DNA of 64,000 nucleotides, taken from assembly GCA_910587655.1 (NCBI GenBank), contig CAJUND010000001.1, positions 124,001 through 188,000 on the forward strand. The letters are read 5' to 3'. This document shows, piece by piece, positions 51,425-62,200 of this stretch. Each line of letters begins with the position of its first letter. Within the stretch, counting starts at the first letter, position 1. This DNA comes from an uncultured Agathobacter sp. (GTDB taxonomy: Bacteria; Bacillota; Clostridia; Lachnospirales; Lachnospiraceae). Both the position numbers and the translations under genes were made by a program. Below the pieces are notes generated by a model. That model saw nothing but the letters and a program-made list of their open reading frames with translations, was not told the origin of the DNA and ran no database searches.

Positions 51425-51503
51425 TTGTGTAATTTCTTTATCTGGAGGCAGAGAAAAAATGTGATGCAATTTCCCGATGGAAATAAAAAGAAAGAGGTGT
51501 TTT

Positions 51504-52991
51504 ATGGATAATCAGAGCAAAGAAATCATTCAGAATGAAATATCCCGTAACGGGATGTATCCCCCATATCCCCAGCCTCCTGTATATTATGGCGAAACAG
51601 AGGAGCAGAAACAAAGACGTGTGGATATATTTAAATTAATGGCGCTTCCGACTGTAATTTATGCGGTTTTATATACGTTCTGCCTGTATAAAAATTCGCA
51701 CAGCATTATGACGCCGGTTTTTGTGCTGGCGACGCTCTGGTACTGTAAAACGGTGCTGGCAAAAGAACAGCAGAAGATGAAACCGTTTAGTATTTTCTGT
51801 ATAGCCGGGATGTTTTTACTGGCGGTATCTGCAGCTTGTACGGGGAGCGCGCCGCTGGTTTTTATGGACCTTGCCGGAATCTTTCTTCTGCTGGTATGTA
51901 TGCTTCTGTTTCAGTGCTGCCATACAAAAAACTGGACGATTGCAAAAGGATTTTCTGCAATTGTAACTGCCATATGCGGCGCCATCGGATGTATCGGCGA
52001 CCCGTTCAGTGATTTTTCCTGTTTCCAGAAAAAACGTGAGCGGAAAAAGGATTCCAGGGCGGGATATATTTTCTGGGGCATACTGGTTTCGATTCCGGTA
52101 CTGCTTGTTGTGGTTGCACTGTTATACTGTGCGGATGCTGTATTTGCAGACCTGGTCAGTTCGGTATTTGAGCTGGAGCCTGCAGTAAACGGTTTTGTGC
52201 CGGCCAGTCTGATGTTCTTATATGCCCTGTTTGCATCATACTGCGGAATCCGCTATCTGAAAAAAGGAACGATTTCATCTGAAAGTAAAGATTACAGAAA
52301 GCTTGAGCCTGTCATTGCAAATACAGTCCTGGCGCTGGTCTCTTTTGTTTACCTTTTATTTTCCGCAATCCAGATTCTGTATCTGTTCTGGGGAAACATG
52401 CAGCTGCCGGATGGGTATACCTATGCAGAATATGCAAGGGAAGGATTCTTCCAGTTACTGTTTGTCTGCATGATTAATGTGGGACTTGTCCTTTTCTTTA
52501 TGGGATGTTTCCGGGAAGACCGGCTGAAAAAAATCCTGCTGACAGTGATTTCATTATGTACTTATATTATGCTGGCGTCATCGGCGCTTCGGATGTGCAT
52601 GTATATAAAAAATTACAACCTGACGTTTCTTCGGATATTTGTTCTATGGATGCTGGGACTAATCGGTATACTTCTTGCAGGAATCACGTTCCAGATTTAT
52701 AAAAACCGGTTTCCGCTTTTTAAGTATACCATTGTGGCGGTTACGGTTTTTGTCCTGGGATTTACATTTTCACATCCGGATTACTGGATTGCGAAATATA
52801 ATACGGCAAGGCAGGATTATTCCTATATCGGACATTTGTCCGCTGATGCGGCGCCTGCCCTTGACGGATGTACTGCAGAAGAAATGGAGCCGTATATAAA
52901 CAGGGTAAACGAACATGCGGGTGAAATGACACTGCGGACGTTTAACATTTCCTATGCGATTGCAGAAAAGGTGATGGATAATATTCAATAA
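51504..52991 (+). CDS. DUF4153/DUF4173 polytopic membrane protein
   Basis: 495 residues from ATG 51504 (AAAGAGGTG upstream). A short cytosolic N-terminal part with PPYPQPP is followed by about 12 membrane segments and an external C-terminal region (YNTARQDYSYIGHLSADAAPALDGCTAEE). Family role unknown; some relatives sit in cell-envelope operons. Confidence 0.78.
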   Translation: MDNQSKEIIQNEISRNGMYPPYPQPPVYYGETEEQKQRRVDIFKLMALPTVIYAVLYTFCLYKNSHSIMTPVFVLATLWYCKTVLAKEQQKMKPFSIFCIAGMFLLAVSAACTGSAPLVFMDLAGIFLLLVCMLLFQCCHTKNWTIAKGFSAIVTAICGAIGCIGDPFSDFSCFQKKRERKKDSRAGYIFWGILVSIPVLLVVVALLYCADAVFADLVSSVFELEPAVNGFVPASLMFLYALFASYCGIRYLKKGTISSESKDYRKLEPVIANTVLALVSFVYLLFSAIQILYLFWGNMQLPDGYTYAEYAREGFFQLLFVCMINVGLVLFFMGCFREDRLKKILLTVISLCTYIMLASSALRMCMYIKNYNLTFLRIFVLWMLGLIGILLAGITFQIYKNRFPLFKYTIVAVTVFVLGFTFSHPDYWIAKYNTARQDYSYIGHLSADAAPALDGCTAEEMEPYINRVNEHAGEMTLRTFNISYAIAEKVMDNIQ

Positions 52992-53013
52992 ATACTGATA
53001 TTAAACGTTTTGG

Positions 53014-53045
53014 CGGCAGGAAGCCTGCAGACTTTCCTGCCGTTT
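53014..53045. terminator. Hairpin between convergent genes
   Basis: CGGCAGGAA (53014-53022) pairs with TTCCTGCCG (53034-53042), followed by TTT. A modest terminator. Confidence 0.6.
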
Positions 53046-53062
53046 CATGATATGACCATGAT

Positions 53063-54127
53063 TTATAAGTGGAATATCCGTTTCAGTTCAGAATCGCAGT
53101 AAAGAATCTCTTTTGCCTTTTTTCGATATTTCTCCTCGTGCAGGTAAGTATGGCGGAACGGTTTGATGGAAGGTGCAAGGTCAATGGCTTTCTCATAGTC
53201 TGCGGCGTTTAAGCCGAGTGTTTCTGCAAAGTCAAAAAATCCGGTATCCGTAAAAATGGTATGCACCCTTTGAAAGCGGTGGTCCTGCACAAGGCTCATC
53301 AGATAAGTGGCAATGCCGACCTGGATTCCGTGCAATTGTGGAATCTCAAGTATTTTATCCAGTGAATGGGAAATTAAATGTTCGCTGCCGCTGGTAGGCG
53401 CGCTGCTTCCGGCAATTTCGTTTGCCACCCCGCTCATCGCGAGGGAGTCTAATAATTCTTTTATAAATAAATCATCCTGAATACTTGAAAAAGGCGTCCG
53501 AACAAAGCTGTTGACTGCCTTTTTTGCTATCATCATGGCAAAATCGTTTACTTTCGTGTAACCGTTATATTCTTCATACAGCCAGTCATATAAAGCGGTA
53601 ATTTTGGAAACCATGTCCCCGATACCGGAATAGAGAAAACGTCCCGGCGCACTTTTAATAACTGCGGTATCCACAATAATTCCAAACGGCATCCGCGCAG
53701 GAACGGAGTTTCTTCTGCCGTCAATTAAAAGGGAGGCGCTTGCGCTCGAAAACCCGTCGCTGGATGCGGAAGTCGGGATACTGACAAAAGGAAGCTTCCG
53801 CAGGAATCCGCAGTATTTTGCCGCATCTATGACTTTGCCGCCGCCAAGTCCGATGACCGCCTGGGTTTTGTTTGGCAGGGAAAAAGCAAGCGCGGTGATA
53901 TCTTCCAGCCGCACAGTATCCAGTTCCTGGTATTCCAGTACTTCTATTTCTGCTTCACGCAGGGATTCCATGACGGTGTTTCCGAACATGTCAATTAATC
54001 CGTTTCCAAAAAAAATGACAACTTTTTTGATGTTATTTTCTTTTAAATAAGTTCCTATTTTTTCAAGCGCGCGGCTTTCTACTTTTAAAAATGCCGGGAT
54101 GGCAATGTAGGTATTTGTCTGTCCCAT
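53063..54127 (-). CDS. Glycerol-1-phosphate dehydrogenase-like (AraM/EgsA) enzyme
   Basis: 354 residues from ATG 54127 (AAAGGA upstream); the longer frame reads through the upstream toxin gene. NAD-binding AVIGLGGGKVIDAAKYCG (about 92-109), then FVSIPTSASSDGFSSASASL with the substrate and metal region. Metal ligands: Asp in the GDMVSK area, and His in GSEHLISHSLDK and QLHGIQVGIAT. It would reduce dihydroxyacetone phosphate to glycerol 1-phosphate, or act on related glycerol substrates. Confidence 0.87.
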   Translation of the reverse strand: MGQTNTYIAIPAFLKVESRALEKIGTYLKENNIKKVVIFFGNGLIDMFGNTVMESLREAEIEVLEYQELDTVRLEDITALAFSLPNKTQAVIGLGGGKVIDAAKYCGFLRKLPFVSIPTSASSDGFSSASASLLIDGRRNSVPARMPFGIIVDTAVIKSAPGRFLYSGIGDMVSKITALYDWLYEEYNGYTKVNDFAMMIAKKAVNSFVRTPFSSIQDDLFIKELLDSLAMSGVANEIAGSSAPTSGSEHLISHSLDKILEIPQLHGIQVGIATYLMSLVQDHRFQRVHTIFTDTGFFDFAETLGLNAADYEKAIDLAPSIKPFRHTYLHEEKYRKKAKEILYCDSELKRIFHL

Positions 54128-54147
54128 GGTAATCTGTCCTTTCTGTG

Positions 54148-54420
54148 TTACAATCCGAATAAATCTGAATGAGTGCCGGTTCGGATGAGATACAGCTCGT
54201 TGCCGTTTATTTGATAAATTAGCACCCAGTCCGGAAGAATGTGGCATTCCCGCTTACCCGTATAGTTGCCGGAAAGAGAATGGTCTTTGTTTTTTGGCGG
54301 TAAGGGAGCTGGGATACGCAGAGTGTTTACTACGGACTGTAATAAATTTAGGTCATAACCCCTTTTTCTGCATAGATTATAATCTTTTTTGAATTTTCCC
54401 GAGTGGTTTAAATTCAGCAT
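54148..54420 (-). CDS. YafQ/RelE-family mRNA interferase toxin
   Basis: 90 residues: FKKDYNLCRKRGYDLNLLQSVVNTL, HSLSGNYTGKRECHILPDWVLIYQI and LIRTGTHSDLF, the YafQ pattern with the catalytic His near the end. Cleaves mRNA on the ribosome. Directly follows its antitoxin gene by 2 bp. Confidence 0.92.
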   Translation of the reverse strand: MLNLNHSGKFKKDYNLCRKRGYDLNLLQSVVNTLRIPAPLPPKNKDHSLSGNYTGKRECHILPDWVLIYQINGNELYLIRTGTHSDLFGL

Positions 54421-54422
54421 AA

Positions 54423-54665
54423 TTATTCCTCCTCAAGAGCTGCAAAAAAATCTGCAGTAGATCCTGAGAAATGTTCTCCTGTTCCAGCGTTGATCATTTC
54501 ATCAACTTCTGCTATGGCGGTCTTCGTTTCCTCGTTAGGCATAAATTCCGGATGAACTGCAAGTCCAGACATTTCTCCGATATTTTCCAGAATATTAATT
54601 ACAAATATCAGTTTGTCTTCTGGCAGTCGGTCTATCATATTTTTGGCAATTTCCTGATAACTCAT
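54423..54665 (-). CDS. Antitoxin partner of YafQ-like toxin
   Basis: 80 residues. The N-terminal MSYQEIAKNMIDRLPEDKLIFVINILENI is DUF2281-like, and the C-terminal part ETKTAIAEVDEMINAGTGEHFSG is RelB/DinJ-like and would wrap the toxin. GAAAGGAAG precedes the ATG. First gene of the pair. Confidence 0.82.
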   Translation of the reverse strand: MSYQEIAKNMIDRLPEDKLIFVINILENIGEMSGLAVHPEFMPNEETKTAIAEVDEMINAGTGEHFSGSTADFFAALEEE

Positions 54666-54823
54666 AGTATATACTTCCTTTCCTGATTATTGTGTGAGAC
54701 CTGGTGATGTTTATTCCCTATTTCTATGGATATTAAAAAGCTTATCACAGTTTCAGGAATTATGCCAGTGATTAAGGGAATAATCTTAATAACAAAAATG
54801 GTATAAGGGGACTTGTAAAAACT

Positions 54824-56125
54824 ATGAAATCTATCTGGGAAAATGAAGTGAAAATGCCGGAATTTCCGGCACTGAAAAAGGATATAAAAACGGATGTATT
54901 AATTATCGGCGGCGGAATTGCCGGAATACTTACAGCGTATTTTTTACAGCAGACGGGAATCGACTGTGTGCTGGTGGAAAAGAACCGGCTCTGCAGCGGG
55001 ACAAGCGGACATACAACGGCAAAAATTACGATGCAGCACGGACTGGTTTACCATAAGCTTATGGATTCCTTTGGCAGGGAAAAAGCATTGCAGTACCTGC
55101 AGGCAAATAAGCAGGCAGTGGAACAGTTTGCCCATATCTGTAAAAACGCGGACTGCAATTTTGAACGGAAGGACAGTTTTGTATATTCCATGGATGACAA
55201 ACGGAAACTGGAACAGGAACTGGATGCGCTCCATAAGCTTGGTTACGATGCACGGTTTGCGGATACCCCTCTGCTGCCGTTTCAAACTGCGGGCGCGGTG
55301 TGCTGCCCGTCGCAGGCGCAGTTTCAGCCGCTGAAATTTTTATCGTATATTGCAAAGGATTTGACGGTTTATGAGCATACCTTTGTACGTGAAATGGCGG
55401 GGAATACTGCCGTTACGGATAATGGAAAAATAAAGGCGGATTATGTAATCGTAACAACGCATTTTCCATTTATTAATAAGCACGGAAGTTATTTCTTAAA
55501 AATGTACCAGCACCGCTCCTACGTGCTGGCGCTTAAAAGCGGAAATGCGGGGAGCCTGCAGGTTGACGGCATGTATGTGGATGAGAATAAAAAGGGACTG
55601 TCTTTCCGTAATTACGGAGATATCCTGCTGCTTGGCGGCGGTTCACACCGCACTGGGAAAAAGGGCGGAAACTGGGAGGAATTAAGACAGATTGCAGGGC
55701 AGTATTATCCGCAGGCAAAAGAGGTGTGCGCCTGGGCGGCGCAGGACTGCATGACGGTGGATGATGTGCCTTATATCGGGCGTTATTCTGGGCGGACGCA
55801 GAGGCTTTATGTGGCAACAGGATTCAATAAATGGGGAATGACGGGCGCGATGGTTTCAGCGCAGCTTCTGCGGGATCTGCTGACGGACAGCGACAACCAG
55901 TTTGCAGAAGTGTTTTCCCCGTCCAGAAATATGGTGAAACCGCAGCTGTTTGTGAATATGTTTGAAGCTGTTAAAAACCTGCTTACGCCGGTTCCGAGGC
56001 GGTGTCCGCATATGGGGTGTGCGCTTAAGTGGAATGAGGCGGAGCGGACGTGGGACTGTGCGTGCCATGGGTCGAGGTTTTCGGAGGAGGGGAGGGTGAT
56101 TGATAATCCGGCGAATGGGAGGTAA
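54824..56125 (+). CDS. FAD-dependent oxidoreductase with C-terminal Rieske [2Fe-2S] domain
   Basis: 433 residues. The N-terminal part has VLIIGGGIAGILTAYFLQQTG (FAD-binding GxGxxG near 25) and the DadA-like HTTAKITMQHG. The C-terminal domain has the Rieske ligands CPHMGC (about 393) and CACHGSRF (about 412), the C-x-H...C-x-x-H pattern. Known in clostridia and bacilli as a fused oxidoreductase of unknown substrate. It ends very soon after the cluster (NPANGR). Confidence 0.88.
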   Translation: MKSIWENEVKMPEFPALKKDIKTDVLIIGGGIAGILTAYFLQQTGIDCVLVEKNRLCSGTSGHTTAKITMQHGLVYHKLMDSFGREKALQYLQANKQAVEQFAHICKNADCNFERKDSFVYSMDDKRKLEQELDALHKLGYDARFADTPLLPFQTAGAVCCPSQAQFQPLKFLSYIAKDLTVYEHTFVREMAGNTAVTDNGKIKADYVIVTTHFPFINKHGSYFLKMYQHRSYVLALKSGNAGSLQVDGMYVDENKKGLSFRNYGDILLLGGGSHRTGKKGGNWEELRQIAGQYYPQAKEVCAWAAQDCMTVDDVPYIGRYSGRTQRLYVATGFNKWGMTGAMVSAQLLRDLLTDSDNQFAEVFSPSRNMVKPQLFVNMFEAVKNLLTPVPRRCPHMGCALKWNEAERTWDCACHGSRFSEEGRVIDNPANGR

Positions 56126-56134
56126 ATCAGGGAT

Positions 56135-56222
56135 ATTCTTGAATTTTGGTCGGTTGAATGGTATTCTTTTAGTTAACAGGATAATCTGGAAAGGAGCATC
56201 TTATGAGGATAAAAACGAAACT
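56135..56222 (+). repeat. Direct repeat copy A: upstream of AAA ATPase
   Basis: An 85-nt block starting TTCTTGAATT, then ATGGTATTCTT and AATCTGGAA, including the ribosome site and start of the ATPase gene. It recurs imperfectly at 57929-58013. Confidence 0.7.
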
Positions 56223-57899
56223 TCCGGTAGGTATAGAAAATTTTGCGGAAATACGCACGGAAGGATTTTATTATATAGATAAAACAGGACTGATCAAAGA
56301 GCTTCTGGAAAATCCGGGGAAGGTCAGTCTGTTTACGCGTCCAAGAAGATTTGGAAAAACCTTGAATATGAGTATGCTGAAGTACTTTTTCGGGACGGAG
56401 GGAAATGAGGAACTTTTTGAAGGTCTTGCCATTTCAGGGGAAAAAGAAATTTGTGATAAATATATGGGAAAGTTCCCCGTTATTTCCATCAGTTTAAAGG
56501 ATGTGGATGGCAGAAACTTTGACGCGGCGAAAAGAATGCTTTGTATGATTATCGGAACAGAGGCACTTAAATTTTCTTTTTTGCAGCAGAGCGATAATCT
56601 GAACGAGATGGAACATTTACAGTATAAGAAGCTTACTGAGTTGAATGACAGAGGCGAATTTGCGATGTCGGAAGTGCTGTTAAAGAAAAGTCTTCTGACT
56701 TTATCACAGCTTCTGGAAAAGCATTATGGCAGGAAGGCAGTTATACTGATTGATGAATACGATGTGCCGCTTGATAAGGCATTTGCGGCAGGATATTATG
56801 ATGAAATGGTGGATTTGCTCCGGGGGATATTCGGACAGGCGCTGAAAACAAATGACAGTCTGTTTCTTGCAGTTCTAACCGGATGTCTCAGAGTGTCAAC
56901 GGAAAGTATTTTTACGGGTTTAAATAATTTTAAAGTTTTTCCGTAAAGGATGTACATTGTAAGGAGTATTTTGGGTTTACAGATGAAGAAGTCCAAAAGC
57001 TTCTGGCATTTTATGACTGGAACGTATTGTACGATACGGTTAAGGAATGGTATGACGGATACCGGTTTGGAAATCTGGATATATACTGTCCGTGGGATGT
57101 TATTAATTACTGTTTTGACCTGAAGCTTAATCCGTCCGCGAAACCTCAGAACTACTGGATGAATACTAGCAGTAATAATATTATAAGGAGATTTATAAAT
57201 AAAGCAAATTCCATAACTAAAAAGGAAATAGAACTGCTGATGGATGGCGGCAGCATTAAAAAGGAAATACGGCAGGATCTGACTTACAGGGATCTGGATT
57301 CCGGCATTGATAATCTCTGGAGCATTCTGTTTACGACAGGATACCTGACACAGTGTGGAGAAGATGATGGTGGACGGACAGAGCTTGTGATTCCAAATAA
57401 GGAAATCCGCTGGATTTTTGCCTGGCAGATACATGAGTGGTTTAAAGAAGAAACTGCAAAAGACAGCGGCAGGCTGGAACGCTTCTGCAGGGCATTTATG
57501 GAAAATGATGTTTCAGCTATTGAGGAGGGGTTTACCTCTTACCTGAAACAGACAATCAGTATAAGGGATACATACGGGAAAAAGGAAATGAAAGAGAACT
57601 TTTATCATGGTATTCTGCTGGGGCTTTTCGGGTATATGGATGGCTGGATTGTTTCGTCAAATGCTGAGTCCGGTGAGGGGTACTGTGATATTATTGTTGA
57701 GGATGAGGCGGAGGATACGGGTATTGTGATTGAGGTGAAATATGCAGAGGATGGTGCGTTTGATGACGCATGCCGGAAGGCACTGGGGCAGATAAAGGAC
57801 AGGGATTATGAAGAGGTGCTCAGGGATGATGGGGTGAAGACGATTTACAGGTATGGGATTGCTTGTTATAAGAAGAGGTGCAGGGTGGTTGCGGGGTGA
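56203..57899 (+). pseudogene. DUF1703-type AAA ATPase/PD-(D/E)XK gene broken by one-base frameshift
   Basis: The first part (to 56946) has the AAA-ATPase-like region: GFYYIDKTGLIKELLE, then Walker A-like RPRRFGKTLNMSML, then VILIDEYDVPLDKAF. The second part (about 56941-57899, another frame) continues with EYFGFTDEEVQKLL, WYDGYRFGN and the C-terminal PD-(D/E)XK region GEGYCDIIV...IVIEVKYAEDG. Adding one T to the T5 run at 56936-56940 joins them into about 565 residues. The gene is likely intact if the run is misread. The family occurs in many copies in gut clostridia; function unknown, suspected mobile or defence role. Confidence 0.85.
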
Positions 57900-57928
57900 A
57901 GGAAGCGGCACTGGATTGGAGAAATGAT

Positions 57929-58013
57929 TTTCTTGAATTGGGATTGGGGAAATGGTATTCTTATTATTAATAGGATTATCTGGAATGGGAAAATATATGG
58001 TGGTGAAAACAAG
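57929..58013 (+). repeat. Direct repeat copy B: start of a second ATPase copy, upstream of BREX
   Basis: Repeats the block at 56135-56222, including a start-like ATG GTG GTG AAA ACA at about 57997, but the frame closes after eight codons (TAG about 58021). It looks like the remnant of a tandem copy of the ATPase gene, with brxA beginning 30 bp later. Confidence 0.6.
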
Positions 58014-58042
58014 GATTTTATAGAAAGACGAGGAATAACTGC

Positions 58043-58651
58043 TTGAAAAGAAATAGATATAGTGCAGGAGCTGTAAAGCTTGCTTTGTGGTTTATGGAAT
58101 TCCGCAAGGCGGTGTGGCTTCTGGAACAGGGAAGGTCATTTGACGAAATAAAGGAACTTAGCTCTACAGAGAATATATTTGGGGCATCAACACCGGCAAG
58201 GGCAGCTATGATTCAATCTACTATAACTGCAAGGATAAAGAATCTTGATTCGAGTTTTTATCCACTTTTTCTGAACAGTGATGTAGCAACACAGAAATTA
58301 TATGCACTAACAGGAAGCTTTGCTCATGATACTTTATTTTTTGATTTTATGTACGAAGTTGTCAGGGAAAAAATGATTATTGGAACGAGTATACTTGCAG
58401 ATGCAGATGTTCGTATATTTTTTAAGAATAAGCAGGCACAAGATGAAGTCGTAGCAAAGTGGACAGACCAGACGCTGCAGAGATTAGGAAGAAGTTATAA
58501 GTCACAACTTTACGAGGCAGGTATCCTGGATGAAAAGGAAAGAACGGCGGAACGCAAAATATTAAAGCCGATTCTTGATCCAATATTGAAGCATTGGTTA
58601 GAAGATTATGGATATGGACAGATAGCCAAAGCATTGGAGGGAGTCAGATAA
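58043..58651 (+). CDS. brxA: BREX protein BrxA (DUF1819)
   Basis: 202 residues from TTG 58043 with GAGGAA about 10 nt upstream. DUF1819 pattern: YSAGAVKLALWFMEFRKAVWLL, FGASTPARAAMIQSTITARI. BrxA is a small DNA-binding protein conserved in BREX operons. Its stop overlaps the ATG of brxB (ATAATG). AT-richer than the genes before it. Confidence 0.93.
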   Translation: MKRNRYSAGAVKLALWFMEFRKAVWLLEQGRSFDEIKELSSTENIFGASTPARAAMIQSTITARIKNLDSSFYPLFLNSDVATQKLYALTGSFAHDTLFFDFMYEVVREKMIIGTSILADADVRIFFKNKQAQDEVVAKWTDQTLQRLGRSYKSQLYEAGILDEKERTAERKILKPILDPILKHWLEDYGYGQIAKALEGVR

Positions 58652-59229
58652 TGGCTGATTTGAATGAACGTCTGGATAAAATGGAGGATGCAGTTCGTAA
58701 GCCCTCATTCAGGCAAAGTAATGGTCGGGCAAATGAAGTGAATTATTGGATATTCGATTATCCACCAGATAGAGAACTGGAAGTTCGTGAGCGGATTAAG
58801 TATATGCAGAATAAGAATGCCAAGGGTGGAGAGGAGTTTGACCTGAAGGTGTTTGATTTGTATGATATCATTATTGATTTCCTCGACAAAAATAATTTCT
58901 TGGAAGAGTGTTACAAATTTGAAAAGAAAAAGGGCTTAGAGCGCATTGGCAAAGCAGTCAGCAATTCCATGAAGATAAATGATGATGATAGTTACATTGT
59001 ACAGTATATCAAGGAAAATACGCCGGAAAATGCCATAGTTTTTTTGGTAGGAATTGGGAAATGCTTTCCTATTTTACGTTCTCATAAGGTGCTAAATAAT
59101 TTGCATCAGGCATTTGTGAGCGTTCCGGTAGTGATGTTTTTTCCGGGAATATATAATGAGCAGGAATTGATATTGTTTGGCGAGATAAAGGACGATAATT
59201 ATTACAGAGCGTTTAAGCTGGTTAAGTAG
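58651..59229 (+). CDS. brxB: BREX protein BrxB (DUF1788)
   Basis: 192 residues from ATG 58651, with GGAGGGAG upstream. DUF1788 pattern: VNYWIFDYPPDRELEVRERI, KVFDLYDIIIDFL, VFLVGIGKCFPILRSHKVLNNLH, VVMFFPGIYN. Required in most BREX systems; biochemical role unknown. Located 11 bp before brxC. Confidence 0.93.
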   Translation: MADLNERLDKMEDAVRKPSFRQSNGRANEVNYWIFDYPPDRELEVRERIKYMQNKNAKGGEEFDLKVFDLYDIIIDFLDKNNFLEECYKFEKKKGLERIGKAVSNSMKINDDDSYIVQYIKENTPENAIVFLVGIGKCFPILRSHKVLNNLHQAFVSVPVVMFFPGIYNEQELILFGEIKDDNYYRAFKLVK

Positions 59230-59240
59230 GAGGATTCATA

Positions 59241-62200
59241 ATGCAGATAAGGGAAATGTTTGCGAAACCGATTAATCGGGAGATTCAGGGAGTCATTATC
59301 GTTGGTCAAGGTGAGGAAACAAATGTTTCGCAGGAACTTGAGGAGTATGTGGTTACCAGAGAATTGCAGAAACATTTTGCAGATTTTTTTGAAGCATATA
59401 AGAAGGGCATTATAGGAAACACAAATGAAATTGGCGTATGGATATCAGGTTTTTTTGGCAGTGGTAAATCTCATTTTTTGAAGATTTTGTCCTATATTCT
59501 CGACAATAAGGAAATTGACGGAAAAAAGGCAATTGATTTTTTTGAAAAGGATCACAAAATATCTGATGCGATGGTTTTGGCAGATATGAAACTGGCGGCG
59601 GAAACGCCTACGGATGTGGTGCTTTTTAACATTGATTCTAAAAGTGATAGCAACAGTAAGCAGAATAAGGATGCGATTGTCAATGTTTTCTTGAAAGTAT
59701 TTAACGAGATGAGGGGATTGTGTGGAAGTTTGCCTCATCTTGCGGATTTGGAAAGTCAGCTTATGGATGTGGCCAAGTATGAGGCGTTTAAGGAAGCCTT
59801 TGAAGATGAATATGGCTCTGGATGGGAAGATTCACGTCACAAGTTTGATTTTATTCAAGATGATGTCGTTGAAGCACTTGTAAAGATTGGTTTTATGAGC
59901 GAAGTGGCTGCAAGAAATTGGTGTGAAAAGGCAACGGAAAACTACCGTATCAGTATTGAGGATTTTGCAAAACGTGTGAAAGCGTACATAAATAAGAAAG
60001 GCAATAATCATCATGTTGTATTCATGGTGGATGAGGTGGGTCAGTATATTGGCGATGATTCTAATCTGATGTTAAATCTGCAGACGGTAAGGGAGGAACT
60101 TTCCAAGGAGTGCAAAGGGAAAGCGTGGGTTATCGTTACAAGCCAGCAGGATGTTGATTCTGTTATGAAAGTAAAGGGAAATGATTTCTCTAAGATTCAG
60201 GGGCGGTTTGCGACAAGGCTTGCGCTTTCTTCTGCAAATGTGGATGAGGTAATCAAAAAGAGGATATTAGAGAAGAATGATACCGGCGCACAGACGCTTA
60301 GGCTTCTCTATGAGCAAAAAGAGACAGTGATTAAGAACCTTATTGTTTTCAATGATGGAGTAGAAAAGAAACTCTATGCAGATGAGAATGATTTCTCATT
60401 GTGTTATCCATTTGTGCCATATCAGTTCAATCTTCTTGCAAGTGTGCTGACATCTATTCGCACGCATGGAGCTTCCGGCAAGCATTTGTCTGAGGGAGAA
60501 CGCTCTATGCTTGCGCTGTTTAAGGAGTCGGCTGTTAAAATAATGAATGAGTCGGAGGGAGCAATTGTACCATTTCATCGGTTTTATGATGCGTTAGAGA
60601 ATTTTCTTGATCATAGCCACAGAGGTGTTATTATCCGTGCTTATGACAATAGCAAGATTAATCCGGAGAAAAAGACTTCGGATGTATTTGCGATTAATGT
60701 GCTGAAAACACTATTTATGGTAAAGTACGTACTTGAGATTGAGGCGAATGTGGACAACATTACAAGCCTTATGATTAGTGATATTGACGATGACCGTATT
60801 GTTTTAAAGGACGAAGTTGAAGGTGCATTAAAAACGCTTCAGCAGCAGATGCTTGTACAAAAAAATGGCAGTATTTATGTGTTTCTGACAGACGAAGAAC
60901 AGGAAATTAACCGTGAGATTAATAGCCAGAATGTGGAGATGGCGGAGGTTATCAATAAAGTATCAGAGATGATTTTTGAAGATATCTTTGTGGATAAGAG
61001 GTATCGTTATCCTGCACCAGTAGGTAATGCAGCGTTTAATGGGCGCTATACGTTTCCATTTAATCAGGTAGTAGATGACAGACCATATAAATCAAATCAG
61101 AATTATGATGTGGGACTGCACATATTGACACCGTGGTACGAGGGTGGCAATGATGATGCAACGCTTCGTATGATGTCAGGAACAGGAAGAGAGGTACTTG
61201 TGCTTCTGCCAAATGATTCTGCGTTTCTTGATGAGTTGATGACGTATCTGAAGATTGAGAAGTTTCTCCGGCTGAATACCTCGTCACAATTGACAAAGTA
61301 TGAGACGATCAAAGAGGCAAAGCGTGTGGAAATGCGGGAACGCAATGCGAATGCAAAGCTTTATCTGACGGAGGGATTGAAAGAAGCAACTATCTATGTA
61401 AATGGTGATGTGGCTCATTTGTCTGCGAAGGAAGTGAACGGTCGCATCAATGAAGCGCTTGGAAGGCTGGTACAGACGGTTTATCACAAGTTATCATATA
61501 TTGATGTTGCGATGGATGAAATGGCTGTCCGTAAGATGTTTAAGACGAACAATCAAATAAGCTTAAATCTTGACGAAGGAACAGAGCCTAATGCTCATGC
61601 ACTTGATGATGTACTGAACTATATCAAGGGCAATACAGACATTCATATTAAGACTTCCATGAAAACGATAAAAGACCGTTTTATGAGTGCGCCCTATGGT
61701 TTTGTTGAAGATGATATCTATTGGCTTATAGCGAGATTGTTCAGGCGTGGTGACCTGACTTTTACTGTAAATGGGATAATCGTGACATTGATGAATAAAT
61801 CAGGAGATGAGATTGTAGATATTATTATCAAGAAGCAGTATGCAGATAAGCTTTTGATGGAAGTGAGAACCCGTGTAACCGAAAAGGATAAAAAGGCAGT
61901 ACAGAAGGTCATTAAAGAATTGTTTGGAACTTCTTTGGTATCGGAAGATGAAGATACCGGTATGCAAAATTTTCAGAACTATTCACAGAAACGCATAGAT
62001 GAAATGGAAAGCTTGCGAATCAATTATCAGCATTATGCGTATCCGGGAAAGAAAGTGATAGAGGAAGGAAAGAAATTACTGCTCTCCGTGGTACAGCTTT
62101 CTGAATCAAAGGAATTTTATGAGTATGTCTCAAAGCATCAAGATGATTTTATGGATTACGCCGAGGACTATGAACCCGTTAAAATGTTCTTTGGCGGAGA

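Noticed and set aside
56203..56946. Complete 247-residue ATPase as a stand-alone gene
   Set aside because: The missing half continues in another frame directly after a T5 run, so the short form is a frameshift product.
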